From Clostridia bacterium (GTDB lineage Bacteria > Bacillota > Clostridia > UMGS1883), in contig JAFUOO010000005.1 of assembly GCA_017472685.1 (NCBI GenBank), forward strand, positions 62,001-126,000: a DNA stretch of 64,000 nt, in the 5' to 3' direction. The position numbers were made by a program, and so were the translations under genes. The notes under the pieces are model-generated. The model was not told where the DNA came from, did not search any database, and saw only the letters and a list, made by a program, of their open reading frames with translations. Below, piece after piece: positions 16,357 to 24,094 of this stretch (its first letter is position 1; each line of letters starts with the position of its first letter).

Positions 16357-16776
16357 GAAGCCGCCTTCGCCGCGCACTGTGTCGGAAAGGCTATCAACCT
16401 CAATGAAGTTTGCTGTGAGGAAGGGTGCAATAACCATCTGGGCAATTCTTTCGCCGTGCTCAATAATCTGAGCGGTTGTGCCGTGGTTATGAAGTGCAAC
16501 CATAACCTCACCGCGATAATCCGCATCAACAACGCCTACCTTATTTGCAGGGGCAAGGTTTCTTTTTGATGCAAGACCGCTTCGTGCGTAGATTAAACCT
16601 GCATAGCCAACGGGCACCTCAAGGGCAAGCCCTGTTTTGATTAAAACTGTTTGATGAGGCTCAATTGTAACGCTTTTGTCAAGGCAGGCATAAAGGTCAC
16701 AGCCTGCGGCAAATTCACTGCCGTAGGTGGGGATTGTCGCCTTGGGGTCAAGCTTTTTTATGTTTACATTTGTCAT
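16336..16776 (-). CDS. dut: Deoxyuridine 5'-triphosphate nucleotidohydrolase (dUTPase)
   Basis: 146 residues, the standard size of trimeric dUTPases that split dUTP to dUMP and pyrophosphate, keeping uracil out of DNA and feeding dTMP synthesis. All five motifs can be read: AAGCDLYA, ARSGLA, GVVDADYRGEV with the catalytic Asp, RIAQMVI, and the C-terminal RGEGGFGSTG. The ATG at 16776 is chosen because AAAGGA precedes it; a longer reading overlaps nrdG. It is the third gene of the nrdD-nrdG-dut operon (14-base gap), so deoxynucleotide synthesis and sanitation are expressed together. The final six codons form one arm of a perfect hairpin. Confidence 0.92.
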   Translation of the reverse strand: MTNVNIKKLDPKATIPTYGSEFAAGCDLYACLDKSVTIEPHQTVLIKTGLALEVPVGYAGLIYARSGLASKRNLAPANKVGVVDADYRGEVMVALHNHGTTAQIIEHGERIAQMVIAPFLTANFIEVDSLSDTVRGEGGFGSTGSK

Positions 16777-16790
16777 GATTTTATCCTTTC

Positions 16791-17375
16791 TCATTCGCCA
16801 CAGCCACAACAGTCAATACTGCCGCCTGCTATATCTTTTCTGTCGATGTTGGATTCCCCGTCCCAGAGTACAAGATTGTCGGTTGCGAGTGATGCCTGTA
16901 CATCGATAATGCGCTGATTTGAGGAGCCCTTGAAGCGAAGGGAAACATCCTTTAAGCTTTCAACAAACTCACCGTCAACCAGAATGTCAATATAGGAAAG
17001 CATTTCGTCTGTTACGGAGGCATCGCCTAATTTGCCTGTAAGCATATCGCTTTCAAAATTATAGCCCGAGTAGCACCATATATCCTTTGTGGGATAAAGC
17101 TGTTTTACCTTTCTGAGGAAGGGCACAAGAGCAGCCTGGTTGGAGGGCTCAAAGGGCTCGCCGCCTAAGAGTGAAAGCCCCGAAATGTAGTCAGGTGCAA
17201 GTGCCTTTATAACCTCTTCTTGAACTTCAGGAGTAAATTCCTTGCCGTAGTTAAAGTCCCAGGTTTCGGGGTTGAAGCAACCCTTGCAGTGGTGTGTACA
17301 GCCCGAAACGAAAAGCGATACCCTTACGCCCAAGCCGTTTGCAATATCATGTTTTTTAATTGTAGCATAGTTCAT
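16791..17375 (-). CDS. nrdG: Anaerobic ribonucleotide reductase activating enzyme (radical SAM)
   Basis: 194 residues. It uses S-adenosylmethionine and a 4Fe-4S cluster to install the glycyl radical on NrdD. The cluster motif is CTHHCKGC (CxxxCxxC) near residue 26-33, followed by the glycine-rich SGLSLLGGEPF. It lies 15 bases downstream of nrdD and 14 bases before dut. An oddity is the Cys-rich C-terminal end CCGCGE, which could bind metal or be redox-active; not all NrdG proteins have it. Confidence 0.93.
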   Translation of the reverse strand: MNYATIKKHDIANGLGVRVSLFVSGCTHHCKGCFNPETWDFNYGKEFTPEVQEEVIKALAPDYISGLSLLGGEPFEPSNQAALVPFLRKVKQLYPTKDIWCYSGYNFESDMLTGKLGDASVTDEMLSYIDILVDGEFVESLKDVSLRFKGSSNQRIIDVQASLATDNLVLWDGESNIDRKDIAGGSIDCCGCGE

Positions 17376-17390
17376 TTTACAGCACCTCGA

Positions 17391-19517
17391 TTACAGATGG
17401 AGAACTCTGGACTTTATTTCCTTTGTTTTGCCTACATTCCAGAAGTTTTCGCCCAGGTATCCGCAGGTACGGCGTGTAACGTTCATTCTCTTCTGGTCCT
17501 TGTTGTGGCAGGAGGGGCACTCCCATTCCAGATTATCATTAATCATGATTTCGCCGTCATAGCCACATTCGTGACAGTAGTCGCTCTTTGTGTTGAATTC
17601 GGCATACTGAATGTTGTCGTAAATAAATCTCACAAGTGTTTCAAGTGCAGGAAGATTGTGGCGCATGTTGGGAATTTCAATATAGCTGATTGCACCACCG
17701 GAGGAAATCTTCTGGAACTGGCTTTCAAACTCAAACTTAGAAAATGCGTCAATGTCTTCGCGTACATCAATGTGGTAGGAGTTTGTGTAGTAGCCCTTGT
17801 CCGTAACGTCTTCAATTGTTCCGAAGCGTTCCTTGTCAATGCGTGCAAAACGGTAGCAGAGGCTTTCAGCGGGTGTGCCGTAAAGACCAAAGCCTAATCC
17901 TGTTTCTGCCTTCCAGCCCTCGCATGCGGAGCGGAGACGCTTCATGAGTGCAATTGCAAATTCAGCACCCTCGCCCTCGGTGTGGCTTGTGCCCTTCATA
18001 AGCTTTGTAACCTCATAAAGACCGATGTAGCCAAGGGAAATTGTGGAGTAGCCGTCGTGGAGGTACTTGTCAATAACCTCGCCCTTTTCCAATCTTGCAA
18101 TTGCGCCATACTGCCAGTGAACGGGGCTTGTGTCGGAAATTGTGCCCTCAAGTGCCTGATGACGGCAAAGAAGAGCCTCCTTACAAAGCTCAAGCCTTTC
18201 GGAAAGAAGCTGCCAGAACTTTTCCTCGTCGCCCTTTGCGAGAATACCAATCTGGGGAAGGTTTAAGGAAACTACACCCTGATTGAATCTGCCTTCGAAC
18301 TTGTAGTTGCCGTTTTCGTCCTTCCAGGGAGAGAGGAAGGAGCGGCAGCCCATGGGTGAGAACACGTTGTTTTCGTAGTTTTCGCGCATTTTCTTTGCGG
18401 AAATATAGTCAGGGTAAAGGCGCTTTGCAGAGCACTTTACAGCAAGGCGTGTAATGTAGTCGTACTTGCCGCCCTTAAGACAGTTGTGCTCGTCAAGAAC
18501 ATATATAAGCTTGGGGAATGCAGGTGTTACATAAACGCCGCATTCGTTCTTGATACCCTCGTATCTCTGACGCAGAATTTCTTCGATAATCATAGCGTTT
18601 TCTTCTATGTACTCGTCGTCTGCCTTGAGGTTGAGGAAAAGTGTAACGAAGGGGGACTGACCGTTTGTTGTCATGAGGGTGTTGATCTGGTACTGAATAG
18701 TCTGTACACCGCTCTTTAATTCGTCGTTAAGTCGCTGAGCAACAATCTTGTCTATTGTGTCAGAGTCAAGTGTTGTGCCGAATTGCTCCTTAAGCTGGCG
18801 CACAAACTTTTCACGGCTTCTGCGGAGATATTTGCCCAGATGGGAAACATCAACGCTCTGACCGCCATACTGACCGCAGGCAACGGAAGCAATAATCTGT
18901 GTCATGATTGTGCAGGCAACCTGGAAGCTCTTGGGGCTTTCAATAAGCTTGCCGTTCATAACCGTGCCGTTGTCGAGCATGTCGCCGATATTGATAAGAC
19001 AGCAGTTGAAAATGGGCTGAAGGAAGTAGTCAGCATCGTGGAAATGGATTGCGCCCTCATCATGAGCCTTGGAAATGTGCTCGGGAAGAAGGATACGCTT
19101 TGTCAGGTCCTTGCTTACTTCGCCTGCAATAAGGTCACGCTGTGTAGCTGCCATAACCGCATTCTTGTTGGAGTTTTCCTCCATAAGGTCCTTGTTGGAG
19201 TTCTTGATAAGGCTTAAGATGGATTCGTCTGTTGTGTTTGCCTTACGTACAAGGGCACGGTTGTAGCGGTAGATGATGTAGGTTTTTGCAAGCTCATACT
19301 TGCCTGCCTCCATAAGGCGTGACTCTACCATATCCTGTATGTCTTCAACAAGCACTCTTTGACGGTGCATTGTTTCAATTGTAGATACGATTTCTTCAAT
19401 CTTTTCTTCTGTTATGCGGTAGGGCTCGTCAACCGCATTGTTCGCTTTTGCTATTGCTACAGCTATTTTGGAACGGTCAAAATCAACCGTTGAGCCGTCT
19501 CTCTTGATAACTTTCAT
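17391..19517 (-). CDS. nrdD: Anaerobic (class III) ribonucleoside-triphosphate reductase
   Basis: 708 residues. Residues 1-95 are an ATP-cone (MKVIKRDGSTVDFDRSKIA) that senses ATP/dATP. The central barrel follows, then a four-Cys zinc site near the end (CHECGY and CPSCHN). The glycyl-radical region is RRTCGYLGENFW. It reduces NTPs to dNTPs using formate or a thiol system and is destroyed by oxygen, showing an anaerobic lifestyle. ATG at 19517 follows GGAGGAG; a TTG five codons upstream lies over the SD and is unlikely. It heads the nrdD-nrdG-dut operon with a consensus promoter and NrdR-like boxes. Confidence 0.95.
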   Translation of the reverse strand: MKVIKRDGSTVDFDRSKIAVAIAKANNAVDEPYRITEEKIEEIVSTIETMHRQRVLVEDIQDMVESRLMEAGKYELAKTYIIYRYNRALVRKANTTDESILSLIKNSNKDLMEENSNKNAVMAATQRDLIAGEVSKDLTKRILLPEHISKAHDEGAIHFHDADYFLQPIFNCCLINIGDMLDNGTVMNGKLIESPKSFQVACTIMTQIIASVACGQYGGQSVDVSHLGKYLRRSREKFVRQLKEQFGTTLDSDTIDKIVAQRLNDELKSGVQTIQYQINTLMTTNGQSPFVTLFLNLKADDEYIEENAMIIEEILRQRYEGIKNECGVYVTPAFPKLIYVLDEHNCLKGGKYDYITRLAVKCSAKRLYPDYISAKKMRENYENNVFSPMGCRSFLSPWKDENGNYKFEGRFNQGVVSLNLPQIGILAKGDEEKFWQLLSERLELCKEALLCRHQALEGTISDTSPVHWQYGAIARLEKGEVIDKYLHDGYSTISLGYIGLYEVTKLMKGTSHTEGEGAEFAIALMKRLRSACEGWKAETGLGFGLYGTPAESLCYRFARIDKERFGTIEDVTDKGYYTNSYHIDVREDIDAFSKFEFESQFQKISSGGAISYIEIPNMRHNLPALETLVRFIYDNIQYAEFNTKSDYCHECGYDGEIMINDNLEWECPSCHNKDQKRMNVTRRTCGYLGENFWNVGKTKEIKSRVLHL

Positions 19518-19563
19518 TTTATGCTCCTCCAATAGAAATATATATCATTTTTGTTCATGTTGA

Positions 19564-19615
19564 ATTATATATAAATATTGTAGCGTTGTCAATAGTAAAA
19601 TACAAGATATTGTGT
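19564..19615 (-). promoter_or_regulatory. Consensus promoter of nrdD with two NrdR-box-like sites
   Basis: On the minus strand, TTGACA (19587-19592), a 17-base spacer and TATAAT (19564-19569) match sigma-A consensus at every position. A site at 19600-19615 (ATACAAGATATTGTGT) agrees with the NrdR consensus at 14 of 16 positions as I recall it. A weaker copy at 19568-19583 lies 32 bases away (start to start), the usual NrdR spacing, and covers the spacer and -10. NrdR, not in this window, would repress when dATP is high. Confidence 0.78.
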
Positions 19616-19660
19616 TTTTTGTCAAAAAACAAAAAAAGTGCCGAGAAGAGGGGCTTGTGC

Positions 19661-19689
19661 TTGACTTTGAGGGCAAAAAAAGGTATAAT
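19661..19689 (+). promoter_or_regulatory. Sigma-A promoter of the BY-kinase gene
   Basis: TTGACT (19661-19666), 17-base spacer, TATAAT (19684-19689). A small ACCACA-TAG-TGTGGT hairpin follows in the leader, just before the SD. Confidence 0.8.
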
Positions 19690-19733
19690 TAAGTATGATA
19701 CAATACCACATAGTGTGGTCAGGAGGCGATAGA

Positions 19734-21155
19734 GTGACATACGAAAAGACTATGTATGAAGAAAATGAGTCCAGTATTGAAATAATGATTCTGGTAAGAT
19801 GCGTTCTGGAAAAATGGAAGGTTCTTGTAGCGTGCGGTCTGATTTTTGCACTTTTAGGTGTTATTTTTGCGGCGGTTACATATGTGCCTCAGTACACATC
19901 AACAATCAGCTATGTTATTAATTCCTCAAGTACCGGAGATGAAATCACCGACAAGCAGTTTATTGTTGCGGAATATCTGGCAAACACGTACTCCTACCTC
20001 ATAAAAAGTCATGACTTTATTCAGCGAGTGAAGGCTGAAACAGGTCTGAATGAGGATATAAAGAGGTATATAACATCGAGCTTGGTTGAAAGCTCAAATA
20101 TCATGCGTGTTGTGGTAAAGAGCGAGGATGCAAAGAAAAGCTATGACATTGCACAGGCAATAAGCCTTTATCTGCCCGAAAAAGCAAAGGAAACAGTGCG
20201 CTCGGGAAGCCTTGATGCACTTGAATCACCGCTTCAGCCTGTTATGCCCGATGCAAACAGCGATCTTTTTAAGATGGCTGCATTAGGTCTCCTGGCAGGT
20301 ATAGCTCTTGCTGCGGCAGTGGTTGTTGTATTACAGATGTTAAAGAAGACAATAATGACACCTCAGGTGCTTACAGAAAAAATCGACATAAGCCTTATAG
20401 GCTCAGTGCCTCATGTTGACCTTAACAAGAAGAAGGGCAAGAACAACGTTCATGAGCCAATGCTCGTAACGAATAAGAAAACAGGCTTTGTATTCAGTGA
20501 GACCTACAAGTCCATGCGTACGAAGATTGAAAGATTTTCCAAGAAAAACAGCTGCAAGGCAATTTTGGTAACAAGTGCAATGGAAAACGAAGGCAAAACA
20601 ACTGTTGCGGCAAACATTGCAATTTCCCTTGCACAGAACGGCAACAGAGTTATCATGGTTGACTGCGACCTTCGTAAGCCTGCCGTTGCAACCGTTGTTG
20701 ACTCGAAGGATATGGTAAAGGTTCCTGCAATTGATGTTATTACAGGTGAAGCATCCGTTGAAAGCGCCATTGTGAATGTGAAGAAATATAATATCGACAT
20801 TATCGGCGGTATTAAGGCTGTGGGCAACTCCTCCGAGGTGCTTTCCACACAGGGGCTTAAGAAGGTTATAGACACTTTGCGTGAAAAGTATGACTATATT
20901 ATCATAGACACACCGCCCTCTCAGCTCTTTACAGATGCGGCAATCATTTCCGAATATACAGATGCGGGCATTCTTGTTGTAAGACAGAACAGCGCAAATG
21001 TTGACGATGTAATCGGCGTTGTTAACGATATAAGCCAGTCAAATGCTGAAATTATCGGCTTTGTATTCAACAATGTTTCCGACACATCCATTCTTCCGGG
21101 CGGTTACAGTAAGAAGTACAACTACTCCTACTACGGCTACGGTAGAACTGATTGA
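19734..21155 (+). CDS. Wzz-CpsD fusion: bacterial tyrosine kinase with chain-length domain
   Basis: 473 residues. A Wzz-type N-terminus carries two membrane helices (VLVACGLIFALLGVIFAAV near 35 and the ALGLLAGIALAAAVVVV helix near 190) around an outer loop. The C-terminal BY-kinase domain shows Walker A ENEGKTTVA, Walker A' VIMVDCDLRKP and Walker B YIIIDTPP. It ends in a tyrosine cluster (YSKKYNYSYYGYGRTD) that is expected to be autophosphorylated. Such kinases control capsule or exopolysaccharide length. The GTG at 19734 is chosen because AGGAGG precedes it by seven bases; an ATG at 19695 is six bases past the -10 and cannot be used. No glycosyltransferases lie nearby, so this is an orphan kinase. 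Confidence 0.88.
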   Translation: MTYEKTMYEENESSIEIMILVRCVLEKWKVLVACGLIFALLGVIFAAVTYVPQYTSTISYVINSSSTGDEITDKQFIVAEYLANTYSYLIKSHDFIQRVKAETGLNEDIKRYITSSLVESSNIMRVVVKSEDAKKSYDIAQAISLYLPEKAKETVRSGSLDALESPLQPVMPDANSDLFKMAALGLLAGIALAAAVVVVLQMLKKTIMTPQVLTEKIDISLIGSVPHVDLNKKKGKNNVHEPMLVTNKKTGFVFSETYKSMRTKIERFSKKNSCKAILVTSAMENEGKTTVAANIAISLAQNGNRVIMVDCDLRKPAVATVVDSKDMVKVPAIDVITGEASVESAIVNVKKYNIDIIGGIKAVGNSSEVLSTQGLKKVIDTLREKYDYIIIDTPPSQLFTDAAIISEYTDAGILVVRQNSANVDDVIGVVNDISQSNAEIIGFVFNNVSDTSILPGGYSKKYNYSYYGYGRTD

Positions 21156-21165
21156 TTTTAATTAA

Positions 21166-21204
21166 AAAAAGAAGTATCAATTGAATCAATTGATACTTCT
21201 TTTT
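21166..21204 (+). terminator. Intrinsic terminator after the BY-kinase
   Basis: A near 19-bp inverted repeat (left arm AAAAAGAAGTATCAATTGA) with a T run; it overlaps no gene. Confidence 0.85.
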
Positions 21205-21223
21205 GAATGTTGAAGGTAAGAAT

Positions 21224-22213
21224 ATGAAAACTACTTATATAAAAGTTGACCCTGCTTCCCCCGATGAGGCTGCCTTAAGGGAGGCGGCTGAATGTATAAA
21301 GAAAGGCGGACTGGTGGCTTTTCCCACCGAAACCGTGTACGGCTTAGGTGCCGACAGCTTTAACGAGAGCGCCGTTAAAAAAATATATATTGCAAAGGGC
21401 AGACCCAGCGACAACCCTCTCATAAGCCATATTGCGCACATTGACGATGCGTTAAAGCTGGCTGAATATGTGCCCGAGGATGCAAAAAAGCTCATGGAAG
21501 CCTATTGGGGCGGTCCCTTGACTATTATCCTCAAGCGCAGAGGTGATGTTCCTATGATTGTTTCTGCAGGGCTTGACACCGTAAGCATACGCATGCCCTC
21601 TCACAGCGTGGCGAATATGCTCATACGCCTTTCCGGCACACCCATTGCGGCACCCAGTGCCAATTTGTCAGGCAGCCCAAGCCCCACAACCTTTGAACAC
21701 TGCAAGGCGGACATGGACGGCAGGGTTGACATGATTATTGACGGGGGCGAATGCTCCATAGGGGTTGAGTCCACCGTTGTTGACATGACAGGTGAGGTGC
21801 CTGTTATACTGCGCCCGGGTGCGGTAACACTTGACGATATTATATCGGTTTGCGGCAAGGGGATGTTCGGGGGCGAATATGCCGATGCCCCCAAGTGCCC
21901 CGGCATGAAGTACGTGCACTACAGCCCCGATGCGGAGGTTTTTGCTGTAGGGGATATGGAAAGCTTTAAAATGCCCCGGGACGAAAACGCGGCAATTATT
22001 GCATATGATAAATACGTGAATGCGGCAAAGGGCTGCAGGTTCTATTCGGCAGGCTGTTCCGACAGCGAGTATGCGGCAAGGCTTTTTTACCTTTTAAGAA
22101 AGGCAGACGAGGACGGCATAAAAACCGTTTATGCTCAGCTGCCCGAAAACAAGGGCATGGGCACAGCCATAAGAAACAGGCTCCTGAAATCGGCAGGAGG
22201 AAGAGTAATATGA
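21224..22213 (+). CDS. tsaC: L-threonylcarbamoyladenylate synthase (Sua5/YwlC)
   Basis: 329 residues in the long Sua5 form: a YrdC domain (about 1-200, with GGLVAFPTETVYGLGAD, GRPSDNPLI and APSANLSGSPSPT) and a C-terminal Sua5 domain. It makes threonylcarbamoyl-AMP from threonine, bicarbonate and ATP, the first step of the t6A modification at tRNA position 37. ATG at 21224 is chosen with GAAGGTAAG upstream; a TTG seven codons earlier overlaps the terminator. The stop overlaps the next gene by four bases. tsaD, which uses the product, lies in the same operon; tsaB and tsaE are not in the window. Confidence 0.92.
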   Translation: MKTTYIKVDPASPDEAALREAAECIKKGGLVAFPTETVYGLGADSFNESAVKKIYIAKGRPSDNPLISHIAHIDDALKLAEYVPEDAKKLMEAYWGGPLTIILKRRGDVPMIVSAGLDTVSIRMPSHSVANMLIRLSGTPIAAPSANLSGSPSPTTFEHCKADMDGRVDMIIDGGECSIGVESTVVDMTGEVPVILRPGAVTLDDIISVCGKGMFGGEYADAPKCPGMKYVHYSPDAEVFAVGDMESFKMPRDENAAIIAYDKYVNAAKGCRFYSAGCSDSEYAARLFYLLRKADEDGIKTVYAQLPENKGMGTAIRNRLLKSAGGRVI

Positions 22214-22629
22214 ATAAGGTTTTATTTATCTGCACGGGCAACACCTGTCGCTCGCCTATGGCGGAGGGGATTTTTAATTTCCTGTCAGGCGGGGCAGTAT
22301 CCCGCGGGATTTATGCCGAAGGCGGCGGTGCAAGCGAAAACGCCGTAAAAGCAATGGAAAAAATGGGTATTGACATATCCAAGCATGTGTCAACACAGCT
22401 TACCATGGAGGATGTAAAAGAGGCGGATTTGGTGCTCACAATGACAAAGGGGCACAAAGCCGTTGTTGTAAGCGCAGTGCCCGATGCGAAGGACAAGGTT
22501 TTCACCCTTGGCGAGTATGCAGGCGGAGGCGACGTAAGTGACCCTTACGGCGGAAGCGAAGAGGTTTATGAAAAGTGTGCCCGTGAGATATACAATTATA
22601 TAGAAAGAATTGTTGAGAAACTGAAATGA
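22210..22629 (+). CDS. ywlE: Low-molecular-weight phosphatase, YwlE (protein-arginine phosphatase) type
   Basis: 139 residues with the phosphatase P-loop CTGNTCRS at residues 8-15 and the general-acid loop SDPYGGS near residue 110. Most LMW tyrosine phosphatases have Ile or Ser at the fifth P-loop position. A Thr there, as here, is the feature that makes B. subtilis YwlE an arginine phosphatase. Position next to sua5 is also the YwlC-YwlE order of Bacillus. The start overlaps the tsaC stop and the stop overlaps the rimI start (ATGA both times). It could instead dephosphorylate the BY-kinase just upstream, in the style of Wzb. Confidence 0.82.
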   Translation: MNKVLFICTGNTCRSPMAEGIFNFLSGGAVSRGIYAEGGGASENAVKAMEKMGIDISKHVSTQLTMEDVKEADLVLTMTKGHKAVVVSAVPDAKDKVFTLGEYAGGGDVSDPYGGSEEVYEKCAREIYNYIERIVEKLK

Positions 22630-23069
22630 TAGTAAAAAGATGTACTAAAGGCAGCTTGGACGAAGTTTATAAAATTGAAGAAGCAGCGTTTTCGGACCCA
22701 TTGAAAAAAGAAACCATGGCAAAGGATATGGAACGGGAAAGCTATTATTGCTACGCTCTTTTTGGTGATGCCCCAAAGGCTTTTATAAGCTATGAAAAGG
22801 TTTTTGACGAGGGGCAGATTATTTCTGTTGCAACGCATCCCTGCTGCAGGCGACAGGGCTATGCAAAAACGCTTTTTGAGGAAGTGTTGAGCCTTGCAAA
22901 GCAGGATGGGATAGCTCTTTTTACTTTAGAGGTCAGAAGCGATAACCTCGCGGCGCTTGAGCTTTATAAAAGCTTAGGCTTTAAAGAGGTAGGGGTACGG
23001 AAAAACTATTACCAAAGCCCTCTTTGCGATGCAATACTTATGGATTTACACACAGGAGATGAAATTTGA
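22626..23069 (+). CDS. rimI: Ribosomal protein S18 alanine N-acetyltransferase
   Basis: 147 residues with a single GNAT fold. The acetyl-CoA loop is [16 protein letters not shown], preceded by the ISVATHP strand, and the C-terminal [23 protein letters not shown] is typical of RimI. It acetylates the N-terminal Ala of ribosomal protein S18, though some clostridial members have other targets. It overlaps ywlE by four bases and is followed one base later by tsaD; rimI-tsaD linkage is common in Bacillota and supports the name. Confidence 0.88.
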   Translation: MIVKRCTKGSLDEVYKIEEAAFSDPLKKETMAKDMERESYYCYALFGDAPKAFISYEKVFDEGQIISVATHPCCRRQGYAKTLFEEVLSLAKQDGIALFTLEVRSDNLAALELYKSLGFKEVGVRKNYYQSPLCDAILMDLHTGDEI

Positions 23070-23070
23070 T

Positions 23071-24069
23071 ATGGCATATATATTAGGCATTGAAACATCC
23101 TGCGACGAAACTGCGGCATCCGTTACAAAGGACGGACGCGAGGTTTTGAGCAATGTTGTTTACTCCCAGATTGATATACACACCCTCTACGGCGGTGTTG
23201 TGCCCGAAATAGCTTCGCGTAAGCATATTGACAAAATTATATGGGTTATTGACGAAGCAATAAAGCAGGCAGGCATTACCAAAGAAGAGCTTGACGCAAT
23301 TGCCGTTACATACTCACCCGGGCTGGTGGGTGCTCTTCTGGTGGGCGTTTCCGCGGCAAAGGCGCTTGCCTACGGCTTGGGTAAACCCATCGTGCCCGTT
23401 AACCACATTCAGGGGCATATTGCGGCAAACTATATCGCTCATAAGGATTTAAAGCCTCCGTTTGTATGCCTTGTGGCATCGGGCGGTCACAGCCATATTC
23501 TTCACATGAAGGACTATCACGATTTTGAAATACTCGGTCAGACACATGACGATGCGGCAGGCGAAGCCTTTGACAAGGTGGCAAGGGTTTTGGGCTTAGG
23601 CTACCCCGGCGGACCCAAGGTCAACCTTCTTGCGGAAGAGGGCGACCCTCAGGCAATCAAGTTCCCCAGACCAAAATCGGGCTTTGACTTCAGCTTCTCG
23701 GGTGTTAAGACAGCCGTTATAAATTATGTGCACAAGGAAGAGCAGAACGGCAACGAAATAAACAAGGCGGATGTGGCGGCATCCTTCCAGCAGGCTGTGT
23801 GCGATTGCCTGGTTGAAAACACAGTTGAGGCGGCAAAAAGCGTCGGCTGTAGCCGCATTGCACTTGCAGGCGGTGTTGCGGCAAATACCTTCCTCCGCAA
23901 AATGATGGAGGATAGCGCAAAGGCGAATAAAATGGAATTTTACTGTCCGCCCATTGATCTGTGTACCGACAACGGCGCCATGATTTCCTGCGCAGGCTAC
24001 CTTAACTATGCTAAGGGTGTACGAGGCGGACTTGAATTGAATGCAGTGCCACAGTTGAGACTTGATTAA
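23071..24069 (+). CDS. tsaD: tRNA N6-threonylcarbamoyladenosine transferase
   Basis: 332 residues, close to the usual 335-345. This Kae1/Qri7-family ATPase transfers the threonylcarbamoyl group to A37 of ANN-decoding tRNAs with TsaB and TsaE. The opening [16 protein letters not shown], the metal-binding HIQGH motif ([11 protein letters not shown]), [13 protein letters not shown] and [12 protein letters not shown] are characteristic. The ATG at 23071 is one base after the rimI stop and has AGGAG upstream; longer readings overlap rimI. Confidence 0.95.
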   Translation: MAYILGIETSCDETAASVTKDGREVLSNVVYSQIDIHTLYGGVVPEIASRKHIDKIIWVIDEAIKQAGITKEELDAIAVTYSPGLVGALLVGVSAAKALAYGLGKPIVPVNHIQGHIAANYIAHKDLKPPFVCLVASGGHSHILHMKDYHDFEILGQTHDDAAGEAFDKVARVLGLGYPGGPKVNLLAEEGDPQAIKFPRPKSGFDFSFSGVKTAVINYVHKEEQNGNEINKADVAASFQQAVCDCLVENTVEAAKSVGCSRIALAGGVAANTFLRKMMEDSAKANKMEFYCPPIDLCTDNGAMISCAGYLNYAKGVRGGLELNAVPQLRLD

Positions 24070-24094
24070 GTACAGAGTGGAGGATTGATTATAT

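Noticed and set aside
17220-17897. Plus-strand open frame opposite nrdG and nrdD
   Set aside because: Antisense to two well-supported genes and low-complexity in composition; no initiation signal.
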